Part shown: one piece after another, positions 20,255 to 30,658 of the stretch | How the letters are laid out: every line of letters starts with the position of its first letter | How positions within the stretch are numbered: position 1 is the stretch's first letter | NCBI GenBank assembly: GCA_947475165.1 | Contig: CANJLD010000002.1 | Span: 1-64,000, forward strand | Origin: Bacteroidota bacterium | Lineage (GTDB): Bacteria; Bacteroidota; Bacteroidia; Chitinophagales; LD1 | Length of the DNA stretch: 64,000 bases | Direction of reading: 5' to 3' | Position numbers and translations under genes: made by a program | Notes under the pieces: model-generated | What the model saw: only the letters and a program-made list of their open reading frames with translations | Told to the model about the DNA's origin: nothing | The model's database searches: none

Positions 20255-21013
20255 TTAAAACTTCTTTCCTTTCTGCATTGCGTACAGTTTTACGTATCGC
20301 ATAAACACACCTTTAGCCACAAGCGAACAAATAATTAATCCTGCATAACCATCAAGAAATCCCAAGTCAATTACATAGTGTTTGAAAAAGCGAAAGCAAG
20401 GCTTGATGATCAAGTGAAACAAGTTAGGTTCTACTGCTTTTTTAGCAGCCTCGTTCGCACTCCATGTAGAATATCGGTCCCATTTTTCGAGGTAATGAAA
20501 AATATTTTTGTAGGTATTGTGAAGCAATTTACTTTTCAGTTTGCCGACCTTTCCAGATGTAACAATTTCGGCATGCACTTCTTTCTCCTCGTACCTACAG
20601 CAATCACGTTTGAATAACCGGATTACTTTATCGCGCTGCCAACCGCTGTATTTAATTTCCTGTCCTAGAAAAAAGTTTTTCCGGTAAATCCAAAATGCAT
20701 CATATTCAATACTGTCGGCACTAAGTATTTTTTGTATTTCTTCTTTTAACTCCTCTGTTACTCGTTCATCAGCATCAACCAACAATATCCATTCACTTTG
20801 TGCAAGCGGTATCGCACGGTTTTTCTGGCTTGCTGAATTGATGTACTCGCTTTCAATAATCCGGCTTGTATATTTTTTAGCAAGCTCAACCGTGTTGTCT
20901 GCACTGAATGAATCTACCACCATTATCTCGCTGCACCACGAAACAGACTGAAGCACCGCCTCAATATTGTGGGCTTCATTTTTACACGGAATAATGGCTG
21001 TAACCTTATGCAT
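20255..21013 (-). CDS. Glycosyltransferase family 2 (LPS-core-type)
   Basis: VTAIIPCKNEAHNIEAVLQSVSWCSEIMVVDSFSADNTVELAKKY, WILLVDADERVTEELKEEI. Confidence 0.92.
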   Translation of the reverse strand: MHKVTAIIPCKNEAHNIEAVLQSVSWCSEIMVVDSFSADNTVELAKKYTSRIIESEYINSASQKNRAIPLAQSEWILLVDADERVTEELKEEIQKILSADSIEYDAFWIYRKNFFLGQEIKYSGWQRDKVIRLFKRDCCRYEEKEVHAEIVTSGKVGKLKSKLLHNTYKNIFHYLEKWDRYSTWSANEAAKKAVEPNLFHLIIKPCFRFFKHYVIDLGFLDGYAGLIICSLVAKGVFMRYVKLYAMQKGKKF

Positions 21014-21087
21014 TTAAAAAATTGGGAACCAGTTTTCTGTCTATATGGTTCTTTACCGAAAGTAAAAGAAATTACAACTTAAAGAAT

Positions 21088-22344
21088 TTAGCCAACAGAT
21101 TTTTCATTGGTAAATTGGTTGATGAATAACAAAAGAAAGCCAAGATAAAAACCGGTTCCTATTTGCTCCTCTAATGTTGCTTCCGTAAAAAATGACGAAA
21201 ACAAAATGAGATGAAGAACTACCAGCAACCAGTTTTTATAGTTGCCATTTACCAATAATGGAAATGAAAACGCAAAAAGAAAAAGTGCCAATCCGAAAAT
21301 TCCGGTTGTTGCTAAAACCCAAATGAATTGATTATGCGGCCGCTTGCGACCGCTTTCTTCAAGCTGCGAATAATGCTCGTTGTAAAATTTATTCATTTCT
21401 ATTTTTAAATCACCGGCACCCACACCCAGCCATAAATTTTGTTTAGCCACTTCCAATCCGCCTTGCATAGAAAGCAGGCGAGCACCATCTGAAAGATTTC
21501 TAACTTCACCACTTTTGAAGCTGTTATAGTCATACTTCATGTACGCTATTTTGTTTTTCAAACTTGGTATAAACTTATAGGCACTGAACGATACAACAAC
21601 CAACATCAACAAGAAAATTGTTCCAGGTAAAATTTTCTTCTGCACAAAAATGAATCGCAGTAACAGAAAAATTATCCCAACATAAAGCGCAAGCAAACTA
21701 CTGCGAACAGAAAGTATGTGCAATGCAACAAAAAGAAATACAAGAAGAAAAGTTTGCACCCATTTCTCATTCGCACTGAAAAAAAATTTCTGCCTTTCCA
21801 ACAGGAACCAACTACAGAAAAATGCAAACGCCACCATAAGCGTATAGCGGATATGGCTATAAGGCATTGGTATTGTATTGCCGCGCAGAAATGATTCGGT
21901 AATAGTGCTGTAATTCAAAAAGTAATTGACAAGAACAAAGGCAACACTTATAGAAAGTGTAATGACAAACCCATAAAGCAGTGCAATGAATTTTTGTTCT
22001 TCTAATTTTTTAATAGAAGCAAATGCGATTGGCAACGCGAGGTAAGGAAGTTTTATGCGAACCCAATTCAACCAGTTTGTTTTGTCTTCCGAATAAAAAC
22101 CTGATAGGAAGACTATCAGAAAAAACAGAGCGAGAACCACCAATTCCCTCCGCTGAAAATATTTTTTGAATGTTTCTTCAAAGCCATTAAACAGAAGCGA
22201 GGAAACAACAAGTGCAATCATACCAATACTTGCTAATGCCCGCGAACAAACAAATCCAATAAAAATAAACTGGCAGCAAATAACAATCAGCCATTGAAAG
22301 TTACCTTCACTCAAAAATCTTTTTGTTGATAATTCTTTTGTCAC
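21088..22344 (-). CDS. O-antigen ligase-family integral membrane protein
   Basis: Multiple TM helices; GVGAGDLKIEMNKFYNEHY...RKRPHNQFIWVLATTGIFGL matches the Wzy_C/O-antigen ligase signature. Confidence 0.88.
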   Translation of the reverse strand: MTKELSTKRFLSEGNFQWLIVICCQFIFIGFVCSRALASIGMIALVVSSLLFNGFEETFKKYFQRRELVVLALFFLIVFLSGFYSEDKTNWLNWVRIKLPYLALPIAFASIKKLEEQKFIALLYGFVITLSISVAFVLVNYFLNYSTITESFLRGNTIPMPYSHIRYTLMVAFAFFCSWFLLERQKFFFSANEKWVQTFLLVFLFVALHILSVRSSLLALYVGIIFLLLRFIFVQKKILPGTIFLLMLVVVSFSAYKFIPSLKNKIAYMKYDYNSFKSGEVRNLSDGARLLSMQGGLEVAKQNLWLGVGAGDLKIEMNKFYNEHYSQLEESGRKRPHNQFIWVLATTGIFGLALFLFAFSFPLLVNGNYKNWLLVVLHLILFSSFFTEATLEEQIGTGFYLGFLLLFINQFTNEKSVG

Positions 22345-22393
22345 AATTGGCTTTCGAAAAGGATTTTAATTTTAAAGCATAAACATAAAACTC

Positions 22394-23272
22394 TTGCCCA
22401 ACAAAAATTCCATTACCGATTTTAAAACTCTTGCCCGCACTATTTCGCTGGTAGAAAATGAAGCAGAAAACTTTGAAACCATTCTTCAACAACTTCAACC
22501 AAACGATATTCCGGTGATTGGCTTTACCGGTCCACCGGGAGCAGGTAAAAGCACGTTGCTAAACGCTGTTATTGGAGTTTTATTGGATGAAAAGAAAAAA
22601 ATAGGTCTCGTCTTGGTTGACCCGTCTTCACCATTCAATCTCGGTGCTTTGCTTGGAGACCGTCTTCGCATGAGCACTCATTTTACCAATGAAAATCTTT
22701 TTATCCGTTCGGTAGCAAGTCGCAGTTCGCTGGGCGGTTTGAGTGATAAAATAATTGAAGTGGTAGAAGTAATGCGCAGCTATGCCTTTGATTATATTTT
22801 TATTGAAACCGTAGGCGTTGGACAAAGTGAAGTAGAAATTGCAGGGTTAGCTGACACAACAGTTGTTATTCTTGTTCCGGAATCGGGCGACTCCGTTCAA
22901 GCCATGAAAGCAGGACTGATGGAAATTGCCGATGTGTTTGTCATCAACAAAGCCGATCGGGCAGATGCCGAAGCACTGGCAAATTCGCTATCGCATCAAT
23001 TGCATATTAGCGGAAGAGAAAGTATTCCGGTTTTAAAAACAGTGGCGGTGGAAGCAAAAGGAGTGAAAGAGTTGATTGCTGAAATTTTTACACGAAAAGA
23101 ATCAAACGAAAACGCTAACAGAAAATCGATACTGCTTACCGAAAAAGCACTACGCATAATTTCTAAAAGCAGAATGAAAAACTTTGACAGTGAAAAACTG
23201 AAGTTGGATTTAGGCAAAGAGATGAATGCGTCCAATTTTAACCTCTACAATTTCGTGAAGCAATATCTCTAA
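22394..23272 (+). CDS. meaB: MeaB/ArgK-family methylmalonyl-CoA mutase-associated GTPase
   Basis: VIGFTGPPGAGKSTLLNAVIGVLLDEKKKIGLVLVDPSSPFNLGALLGDRLRM. The start codon (TTG) is uncertain. Confidence 0.92.
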   Translation: MPNKNSITDFKTLARTISLVENEAENFETILQQLQPNDIPVIGFTGPPGAGKSTLLNAVIGVLLDEKKKIGLVLVDPSSPFNLGALLGDRLRMSTHFTNENLFIRSVASRSSLGGLSDKIIEVVEVMRSYAFDYIFIETVGVGQSEVEIAGLADTTVVILVPESGDSVQAMKAGLMEIADVFVINKADRADAEALANSLSHQLHISGRESIPVLKTVAVEAKGVKELIAEIFTRKESNENANRKSILLTEKALRIISKSRMKNFDSEKLKLDLGKEMNASNFNLYNFVKQYL

Positions 23273-23280
23273 TCACGAAA

Positions 23281-24315
23281 ATGATTCAACAGCTTTCGAT
23301 AGAAGATTTTCTGACTCATTCAAAAGAACATTTAACGCTTGATGTACGCTCTGAAGGCGAATTCAATTACGGGCGACTACCTCATGCCACCAACCTACCG
23401 CTATTCAATAATGAAGAGAGAAAAATAGTGGGCATTGCATATAAACAGCAAGGAAAAAACGAAGCTGTTCTTCTGGGCTTAGATATTGTCGGGAAGAAGA
23501 TGGCGGATTTTATTCGATTCGTTCAACCCTTGATTAAAGACAATAGAATTTTTGTGCATTGTTGGCGCGGAGGAATGCGCAGCGGAAGTATGGCATGGCT
23601 GCTGAATCTTTTCGGTTATGAAGTTTTTGTGTTAACCGGTGGGTACAAATCATATCGGCATCATGTTCTTGCACTTCTTGCAAAAAAATTTCCTTATATC
23701 GTTTTGGGCGGAAGAACCGGTAGCGGGAAAACAGACATATTGAATGAATTAAAAAATCTTGGCGAACAAATAATTGATTTGGAAGCTCTGGCAAATCATA
23801 AGGGTTCTGCGTTTGGTGGACTCGGACAATTACAGCAACCATCTACAGAGCATTTTGAAAATCTGATGGCAGAGGAATTAAAATACTTTGATGAAAGCAA
23901 AACAGTTTGGATTGAAGATGAAAGCAGAACCATCGGAAAGGTTTTTCTTGATATAAATTTCTGGAATCACTTACGATTATCTCCTTTATTCATCATTAAC
24001 TTACCGGTTGCGATTCGCTTAAAAAAACTGGTAGGAGATTACGGCAAGTTTTCTGATGAAGAATTGAAAACATCGTTCGGCAACATTGTGCGCAGGCTTG
24101 GAAACGAACAATGGAAAAATGCAATTGCTGCATTGGAAGAAAAGAACATAGAACTTGCGGCAAAAATTGCATTGCACTATTATGATAAAGCATACGACAA
24201 GGGAATTGCCATGAAAGAAACAAAAAAGATTTTCCGATTTCCTTTTGAAGAAGACAACGTACATTCTATGGCGAATACTTTAATTGCAGAGGCAAACAGG
24301 AAATATGGAAATTAA
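23281..24315 (+). CDS. mnmH: tRNA 2-selenouridine synthase MnmH (SelU)
   Basis: Rhodanese domain with VHCWRGGMRSGSMAWLLNLFGYEVFVLTGGYKSYR followed by P-loop GGRTGSGKTDIL. Confidence 0.95.
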   Translation: MIQQLSIEDFLTHSKEHLTLDVRSEGEFNYGRLPHATNLPLFNNEERKIVGIAYKQQGKNEAVLLGLDIVGKKMADFIRFVQPLIKDNRIFVHCWRGGMRSGSMAWLLNLFGYEVFVLTGGYKSYRHHVLALLAKKFPYIVLGGRTGSGKTDILNELKNLGEQIIDLEALANHKGSAFGGLGQLQQPSTEHFENLMAEELKYFDESKTVWIEDESRTIGKVFLDINFWNHLRLSPLFIINLPVAIRLKKLVGDYGKFSDEELKTSFGNIVRRLGNEQWKNAIAALEEKNIELAAKIALHYYDKAYDKGIAMKETKKIFRFPFEEDNVHSMANTLIAEANRKYGN

Positions 24316-25333
24316 ACTCACTCAGTTTTCTCGCGGCAGCGGATGTGGATGTAAGGTGTCGCCTGCTGTTTTGGAAGAGATATTAAGAGATACCGGCGAA
24401 AATTTTCTATCAAAAAATTTATTGGTCGGCAATGAAACTAAAGACGATGCTGCGGTTTATGATTTAGGCACCGGCACAGCTCTTATTAGCACCGTAGATT
24501 TTTTCACGCCTATTGTAAACGATGCATTTACTTATGGAAGAATCGCTGCTGCAAATGCACTGAGTGATGTTTATGCTATGGGAGGCAAGCCATTTCTGGC
24601 TATTGCCATCCTCGGATTCCCTACAGAAAAAATTCCTGCCGCAATTGCTCAACAAATTATTGCGGGAGGAAAAAGTATTTGCAAAGAAGCCGGAGTATCG
24701 CTGGCGGGTGGACATACCATTGATTCGCCCGAACCGTTTTTTGGTTTATCGGTTACTGGAATTGTTCCGATTAAAAACCTAAAACAAAATTCAACTGCAG
24801 AGCAAGGTGATTTGCTTTTTCTTACTAAACCCATCGGAACGGGAATGCTCGCAACAGCGGTAAAAAGAGAAATACTTTGCGAAAATGAAATTCAACACGC
24901 CATTGATTTCATGTGTTCGCTCAATACATTAGGAGAAGAGTTGGGCAAGCATGAATTTGTTCATGCCCTTACCGATGTTACCGGTTTTGGTTTATTGGGA
25001 CATTTGATTGAATTGTGCGAGGGCACAAATCTCTCAGCAGAAATAAATTATTCCAAAGTTCCTTTGATGAAGGGAGTAAAAGATTTATGCGCCAAGTTCG
25101 TCTATGCTGACAATACGATGCGAAACTGGAAGGCTTACGAAGGGAAAGTGCATGGAATTGGCAGCGAGTCATTGCTTACACTTTGCGACCCGCAAACAAG
25201 TGGAGGTTTATTGGTTGCCGTTAATGAAAAAAGCGAAATGGAATTTTTATCGCTTGCCGCACAAAATAATTTTCAACTAGAATCCATCGGAAGATTTACC
25301 TCACCAAAAGAAAAACTCATTTACATTTTATGA
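24305..25333 (+). CDS. selD: Selenide, water dikinase SelD
   Basis: FSRGSGCGCKVSPAVLEEIL, TVDFFTPIVNDAFTYGRIAAANALSDVYAMGGKP, DVTGFGLLGHL. Starts at ATG 24305, overlapping mnmH by 11 bp. Confidence 0.95.
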   Translation: MEIKLTQFSRGSGCGCKVSPAVLEEILRDTGENFLSKNLLVGNETKDDAAVYDLGTGTALISTVDFFTPIVNDAFTYGRIAAANALSDVYAMGGKPFLAIAILGFPTEKIPAAIAQQIIAGGKSICKEAGVSLAGGHTIDSPEPFFGLSVTGIVPIKNLKQNSTAEQGDLLFLTKPIGTGMLATAVKREILCENEIQHAIDFMCSLNTLGEELGKHEFVHALTDVTGFGLLGHLIELCEGTNLSAEINYSKVPLMKGVKDLCAKFVYADNTMRNWKAYEGKVHGIGSESLLTLCDPQTSGGLLVAVNEKSEMEFLSLAAQNNFQLESIGRFTSPKEKLIYIL

Positions 25334-26175
25334 AGGGAAGAAACGTAATTATTACAGGCGGAAACGCGGGAATTGGCTTGGCAACATCTATTGCCTTGGC
25401 AAAACAAGGTGCGAATGTTTATATCGTATCGCGCAGTAAAGACAAAGCTGAGGAAGCAGTGAAAACCATTATTGACGAAAGCGGAAACAAAAGCGTAAAG
25501 CACTTTGTCGCTAATCTTTCCTCGCAAAAATCAATCCGTCAACTCGCTTCTGAAATTAAAAACGAAATGAGCGTAGTGGATGTGCTTATCAATAATTCAG
25601 GTGGAACTTTCTCTGACTTTACTTTAAGTGATGATGGTCTGGAAATGACTATTGCCACCAACCATTTTGCTTATTTTCTGCTTACTAATCTTCTGCTCGA
25701 CCGCATTAAAAAATCTGATTATGCCCGCATTGTAAACGTTGCCTCCGGTTCGCACTACAAGGGAAAAATAGATTTTGAATCGTTTGGGAAAAAGAAAAGC
25801 TATTTCATTATGAAGGCTTACGAGCAAAGTAAATTGGCAAACGTGCTGTTCACCAACGAACTGGCGGAAAGATTAAAAGGTACAAACGTTACCACAAACA
25901 GCTTGCATCCGGGTTTTGTAAGAACACATATTGGTAATAAAAATGCAACCTGGTATTCAGATTTATTCTGGTCCATAGCAACAACACTTGGGGCAATAAG
26001 TGTTGAAGAAGGCGCAAAAACATCTGTCTATCTTGCGTCATCACCAGAAGTAAAAAACGTAACTGGAAAATACTTTGACAAATGCAAAGAGAAAAAACCT
26101 GCCGCATTGGCATTAGATAAAGAGCTCGGCAAACAGCTTTGGAAAAGGAGCGAAGAACTGTGTCCAACCTCTTAG
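25330..26175 (+). CDS. Short-chain dehydrogenase/reductase (retinol-dehydrogenase-like)
   Basis: IITGGNAGIGLATSIALAKQGANVYIVSRS, LINNSGG, YEQSKLANVLF catalytic motif. Confidence 0.92.
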   Translation: MKGRNVIITGGNAGIGLATSIALAKQGANVYIVSRSKDKAEEAVKTIIDESGNKSVKHFVANLSSQKSIRQLASEIKNEMSVVDVLINNSGGTFSDFTLSDDGLEMTIATNHFAYFLLTNLLLDRIKKSDYARIVNVASGSHYKGKIDFESFGKKKSYFIMKAYEQSKLANVLFTNELAERLKGTNVTTNSLHPGFVRTHIGNKNATWYSDLFWSIATTLGAISVEEGAKTSVYLASSPEVKNVTGKYFDKCKEKKPAALALDKELGKQLWKRSEELCPTS

Positions 26176-26182
26176 TTCAAAT

Positions 26183-26211
26183 TTGATTTCTAAAGAATAA
26201 TTCTACTTTTG
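26183..26211 (+). promoter_or_regulatory. Candidate Bacteroidota-type promoter upstream of slyD-like gene
   Basis: TTG (26183-26185), 18 nt spacer, TACTTTTG (26204-26211), matching TTTG-N19-TAnnTTTG. Confidence 0.55.
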
Positions 26212-26289
26212 ATTTTGTTAGAGAACGAACGTTTTCACTGCTGAAATCTTCTCTCCTCTCACGTATTTTTTCATTCCAAAAACAAAAAG

Positions 26290-26796
26290 ATGAAGGCAGC
26301 ACCAAATACAGTTGTAAAACTTACTTATGAATTAAGAAACGAGCCCAACGGACAGGTAATGGACGCTGCGGACAAAGAAAATCCGTTTGCATTTTTATTC
26401 GGCCACGGAAATGTGTTAGATAAATTTGAAAAGAATCTTGAAGGGTTGATTGCCGGTAATCAATTCAATTTTGAGTTGAGCGCAGAAGACGGTTATGGCG
26501 AATACGATGAGCAAGCTGTAATTCAATTAGACAAAAATGTTTTTGCTGTTGACGGCAAAGTGCAAGATGAAATGTTGTTTTTAGGCAACGTAGTTCCTTT
26601 GCAAGACCAAAACGGAAATCCTTTTCAAGGAAGAATTGTAAATATCATTTTAGATAAAGTGACCGTTGACTTGAATCATCCATTTGCGGGCAAGACGCTT
26701 TTATTCAGCGGAGAAGTTGTTGAAGTGCGCGAAGCACATGCGGTTGAGTTAGAACATGGCCACGTTCACGAACATGGTGACCATAGTCATCATTAA
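26290..26796 (+). CDS. FKBP-type peptidyl-prolyl cis-trans isomerase, SlyD-like
   Basis: FLFGHGNVLDKFEKNLEGLIAGNQFNFELSAEDGYGEYDEQAV; His-rich tail EHGHVHEHGDHSHH. Confidence 0.92.
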   Translation: MKAAPNTVVKLTYELRNEPNGQVMDAADKENPFAFLFGHGNVLDKFEKNLEGLIAGNQFNFELSAEDGYGEYDEQAVIQLDKNVFAVDGKVQDEMLFLGNVVPLQDQNGNPFQGRIVNIILDKVTVDLNHPFAGKTLLFSGEVVEVREAHAVELEHGHVHEHGDHSHH

Positions 26797-26800
26797 AAAA

Positions 26801-26830
26801 CCACCCCTAAATCCCCTAAAAGGGACTTAA
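26801..26830 (+). repeat. Stop-associated palindromic element, copy 2
   Basis: ccacccctaaatcccctaaaagggacttaa, 4 nt after the slyD stop. Confidence 0.9.
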
Positions 26831-26870
26831 ATACAAACAGCCGAAGAAATTTCTTCGGCTGTTTGTATTT
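26829..26870. terminator. 42-nt perfect palindrome, likely bidirectional terminator between slyD and hisIE
   Basis: aaatacaaacagccgaagaaa|tttcttcggctgtttgtattt is a perfect 21-bp inverted repeat. Confidence 0.88.
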
Positions 26871-26884
26871 TGTATTCTGTCTTT

Positions 26885-26911
26885 CAAGTCCCCTTTAGGG
26901 GATTTAGGGGG
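26885..26911 (-). repeat. Stop-associated palindromic element, copy 3
   Basis: caagtcccctttaggggatttaggggg directly abuts the hisIE stop codon (26912-26914). Confidence 0.9.
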
Positions 26912-27508
26912 TTATTTCTTACGGGCTTCAAGCTTCGCAATTACATCTTGCAGCTTAAAACCTTTTGCTTGTAGCAGTATTAAATAATGAAAAAGCAAAT
27001 CAGCTGATTCATTCAGAAATAAATCATTGTTGTTGTCTTTTGATTCTATAACCATTTCTATGGCTTCTTCGCCTACTTTTTGTGCAACCTTATTAATGCC
27101 TTCGGCAAAAAGTTTTGAGGTGTATGAATCTTGAGTAGGAGAATTTTTTCGTGTTTCAATGGTTTGTTCCAGTTCTGTTAAAAAATCAAGATTCCCTTTA
27201 TTGTTTTTTTCTTTCCAACAAGTATCGGCACCGGTATGGCAAACAGAGCCAACCGGATTTGCTTTGATAAGAAGTGTATCATTATCGCAATCCATCTGAA
27301 TTGAAACTACATTCAGATAGTTGCCGCTTTCCTCACCTTTTGTCCATAACCGATTTTTTGTTCGGCTGAAAAAAGTAACGCGCTTTTCTTTTTGCGTTTT
27401 TTGAAAAGCTTCATCATTCATAAAGCCCAGCATCAAAACTTTATTGGTTGTAGCATCCTGAATAATAGCAGGAACGAGTCCGTTCTCTTTGGCGAAATCT
27501 ATCTTCAT
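26912..27508 (-). CDS. hisIE: Bifunctional phosphoribosyl-AMP cyclohydrolase / phosphoribosyl-ATP pyrophosphatase
   Basis: [54 protein letters not shown] and [13 protein letters not shown]. Confidence 0.97.
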   Translation of the reverse strand: MKIDFAKENGLVPAIIQDATTNKVLMLGFMNDEAFQKTQKEKRVTFFSRTKNRLWTKGEESGNYLNVVSIQMDCDNDTLLIKANPVGSVCHTGADTCWKEKNNKGNLDFLTELEQTIETRKNSPTQDSYTSKLFAEGINKVAQKVGEEAIEMVIESKDNNNDLFLNESADLLFHYLILLQAKGFKLQDVIAKLEARKK

Positions 27509-28257
27509 AATCTTACGGTTATTGCTTTTTGTTGTAAATAGTTTTTCAAATCATTGATTCCAATTTCTTTAAAATGAAAAATGCTGGCGGCTAAAGCCGC
27601 ATCTGCTTTACCATAGGTAAAAGTATCATAGAAATGCTCCATTGCTCCCGCACCACCCGAGGCAATAACGGGAATATTTACAGTTTCTGAAAGTTGTCGC
27701 AAAGCATCATTCGCAAAACCATTTTTTGTCCCATCATGATTCATAGAGGTAAAGAGAATTTCACCGGCTCCAAGTTGTTCTGCTTCTTTCGCCCATTCAA
27801 ACAAATCAAGTTCGGTTTCTAATCTTCCTCCGTTTAAATACACTTTCCAATTCGCTGTCTGTTTCGCGTCTATAGCCAACACCAAACATTGACTCCCAAA
27901 TTTCTCAGCAATGTGCGAAATCAATTCTGGATTTCGCACCGCTGCCGAATTCAAAGAAATTTTATCTGCCCCGCTTTGAAGTAAAGCATAGACGTCTTCT
28001 ACAGTCGAAATTCCACCGCCAACGGTAAAAGGAATGTTGATGGTGGCTGCTATCCGTTCAACTAATGCGACAAGTGTTTTTCTTTTTTCGTGTGTAGCTG
28101 TGATATCTAGAAACACTAATTCATCAGCACCTTCTCCACTATAAATTTTTGCAAGTTCCACTGGGTCACCGGCATCCCGCAAACTTTCAAAGTTCACGCC
28201 CTTAACGGTACGGCCGTTTTTAATATCTAAACATGGAATAACTCGTTTGGCTAACAC
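27505..28257 (-). CDS. hisF: Imidazole glycerol phosphate synthase subunit HisF
   Basis: [54 protein letters not shown]. Confidence 0.98.
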   Translation of the reverse strand: MLAKRVIPCLDIKNGRTVKGVNFESLRDAGDPVELAKIYSGEGADELVFLDITATHEKRKTLVALVERIAATINIPFTVGGGISTVEDVYALLQSGADKISLNSAAVRNPELISHIAEKFGSQCLVLAIDAKQTANWKVYLNGGRLETELDLFEWAKEAEQLGAGEILFTSMNHDGTKNGFANDALRQLSETVNIPVIASGGAGAMEHFYDTFTYGKADAALAASIFHFKEIGINDLKNYLQQKAITVRL

Positions 28258-28974
28258 TCAATTGAACTTTGATAAATCTGCTAATGAAATTCTTCCTTCA
28301 TAAATCGCCTTACCGATAATTGCTCCATGTAAACCGGTTTCGCTCAAAACATTCAATTCATTTAAATCACTTACTCCTCCACTGGCAATTAATTTTAGTG
28401 CTGGAAATTGTTGCAGAATTTTTTTGTAGAGAGAAATCGAACAGCCTTGCAACATTCCATCTTTTGCAATATCAGTGCAGATGACATACTGAATTCCATG
28501 AGCCACATAATCTTTCAAAAATCCGAACAGATTGATGATGCTGTTTTCTTGCCATCCACTCACCGCTATCATTTCATCTTTTACATCGGCTCCTAGAATA
28601 ATTTTTTCTGCTCCGTATTTATCAAGCCAGCACAAAACCGTGTCGCGTGACTTTACAGCAATACTTCCGGCAGTTATTTTCTGTGCACCTGAATCGAAAG
28701 CAATTTCTATATCTTCATCTGTTTTAATTCCTCCGCCAAAATCTATTTTGAGTTTTGTTTGCGAACTGATTGTCTGCAAAGTCTTATGATTAACAATATG
28801 ACTTGCCTTTGCTCCGTCTAAATCTACCAAATGCAATCGTTGTAAACCGGCTGCTTCAAATTGTTTGGCAACCTCCAATGGATTCTCATTGTAAATAATT
28901 TTCTGCGCATAATCGCCCTGGGAAAGACGCACACATTTTCCGTCTATAATATCTATGGCAGGAATTATTTCCAT
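28258..28974 (-). CDS. hisA: ProFAR isomerase HisA
   Basis: [56 protein letters not shown]. Confidence 0.97.
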   Translation of the reverse strand: MEIIPAIDIIDGKCVRLSQGDYAQKIIYNENPLEVAKQFEAAGLQRLHLVDLDGAKASHIVNHKTLQTISSQTKLKIDFGGGIKTDEDIEIAFDSGAQKITAGSIAVKSRDTVLCWLDKYGAEKIILGADVKDEMIAVSGWQENSIINLFGFLKDYVAHGIQYVICTDIAKDGMLQGCSISLYKKILQQFPALKLIASGGVSDLNELNVLSETGLHGAIIGKAIYEGRISLADLSKFN

Positions 28975-29525
28975 TATGCTTCAATAAAGTTTTTCAAAAA
29001 ATCTTCTCCGGCCTGGCCACTTTTTTCAGGATGAAATTGAACTGCAGAAAAATTCTCTTTTTGAATAGCCGCAGAAAATTGGGTGATGTAGTTGCAGGTC
29101 ATTGTGGTGAATTCATTTTGAGGCACATAATAGCTGTGAACAAAATAATACCAGTCATCGTTGCCATCTGTTTTGTTCCAGCCTATATGCGGCACTTTCA
29201 GCTTTGGTTCAAATAGCTTTACACTTTCATTGAAAATTCCCAGACAATCTACATTGCCTTCTTCACTGAACTTACACATTAATTGCATACCCAAACAAAT
29301 ACCAAGCACCGGTTGCTTTAGTTGGGGAATTAAAATATCTAAACCCTTTTTTCTCAACACATCCATTGCCGCTTTTGCATGGCCAACTCCAGGGAAAATA
29401 ATTTTATCGGCAGAAAGAATTTCCTCTTTACTGTATGATAAAACCGGAGTAATGCCTAATCGCTGAAAAGCAAACTTTACCGATTGCGTATTACCTGCAC
29501 CGTAATTGATAATAACTAGTTTCAT
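28974..29525 (-). CDS. hisH: Imidazole glycerol phosphate synthase subunit HisH
   Basis: [45 protein letters not shown]. Confidence 0.97.
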   Translation of the reverse strand: MKLVIINYGAGNTQSVKFAFQRLGITPVLSYSKEEILSADKIIFPGVGHAKAAMDVLRKKGLDILIPQLKQPVLGICLGMQLMCKFSEEGNVDCLGIFNESVKLFEPKLKVPHIGWNKTDGNDDWYYFVHSYYVPQNEFTTMTCNYITQFSAAIQKENFSAVQFHPEKSGQAGEDFLKNFIEA

Positions 29526-30658
29526 TAAAGCACTCCTTTAGTAGAAGGAGGTTGAAGGTTATTCAAATCACGCTTTACCGCCATTTTAATTGCCTTGGCA
29601 AATGCCTTAAAAATGGCTTCAATTTTATGGTGTTCGTTTTCACCTTCTGCTTTAATGTTCAAATTGCATTTGCCAGCATCGCTGAACGACTTAAAGAAAT
29701 GAAAGAACATTTCGGTAGGAACATCCCCCACTTTCTCGCGCTTAAATTCCGCCTTCCATTCAATCCAATTTCTTCCGCCAAAATCAATGGCTACTTGTGC
29801 CAAAGCATCGTCCATCGGCAAACAAAATCCATAACGTTCAAGACCTTTTTTATTTCCAAGGGCCAATGCAAAAGCTTCTCCGAGCGTTATGGCGGTGTCT
29901 TCTATAGTATGATGTTCGTCAATTTGCAAATCGCCTTTGGCAGAAATCTTTAAATCAATATTTCCGTGCTTTGCAATTTGTTCCAGCATGTGGTTTAAAA
30001 AATTGAGGCCGGTAGAGATTTCTGCTTTCCCAGTTCCATCAAGATTTAGTTCAACCATTATTTGCGTCTCCTTCGTGTTTCTTGAATGAGTCGCTTGTCG
30101 CGGTCCGCCTTTTAAGTAATTATAAATCTGTTCCCATTCGCGGGTTTCAAGAGCGATAGATTTTTTCAGTTCATCCTGATTGTCTTTAACTTCAGCAGCT
30201 CCAAGACCTCTTCCATCGTTTAAGTAAAAACATTTAGCACCCAAATTTTTTGCCAACTGCACATCGGTAATTCTATCGCCAATTACAAATGAGTTTTTCA
30301 AATCGAAGTCAGCAGAGAAATATTTAGTGAGCATACCTGTTCCCGGCTTTCGGGTAGGTAAGTTTTCGTGCGGAAAAGATTTATCAATGTGCGCATCTAC
30401 AAAATGAATACCCTCATCATGGAATGTTTTGACAATAAAATTTTGCACCGGCCAAAAATCTTCTTCCAAAAGTTCAGGAGTTCCTAAACCATCCTGATTA
30501 GTGACCATCACTAATTCATAATCTAACTCGCGGGCAATTTTACCAAGCCAGTAAAATAATTGCGGATAGAAAACCACCTTTTCAAATTTTTCAATTTTGA
30601 AATCATCGGTTTCTAAAATTAGGGTGCCATCACGGTCAATGAATAAAACTTTTTTCAT
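29525..30658 (-). CDS. hisB: Bifunctional histidinol-phosphatase / imidazoleglycerol-phosphate dehydratase HisB
   Basis: HAD motif [12 protein letters not shown] plus [33 protein letters not shown]. Confidence 0.97.
   Translation of the reverse strand: MKKVLFIDRDGTLILETDDFKIEKFEKVVFYPQLFYWLGKIARELDYELVMVTNQDGLGTPELLEEDFWPVQNFIVKTFHDEGIHFVDAHIDKSFPHENLPTRKPGTGMLTKYFSADFDLKNSFVIGDRITDVQLAKNLGAKCFYLNDGRGLGAAEVKDNQDELKKSIALETREWEQIYNYLKGGPRQATHSRNTKETQIMVELNLDGTGKAEISTGLNFLNHMLEQIAKHGNIDLKISAKGDLQIDEHHTIEDTAITLGEAFALALGNKKGLERYGFCLPMDDALAQVAIDFGGRNWIEWKAEFKREKVGDVPTEMFFHFFKSFSDAGKCNLNIKAEGENEHHKIEAIFKAFAKAIKMAVKRDLNNLQPPSTKGVL

Noticed and set aside
24305-24400. Possible selenocysteine in SelD
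   Set aside because: The catalytic position in SGCGCK is encoded by a Cys codon with no in-frame TGA, so no Sec recoding is needed.
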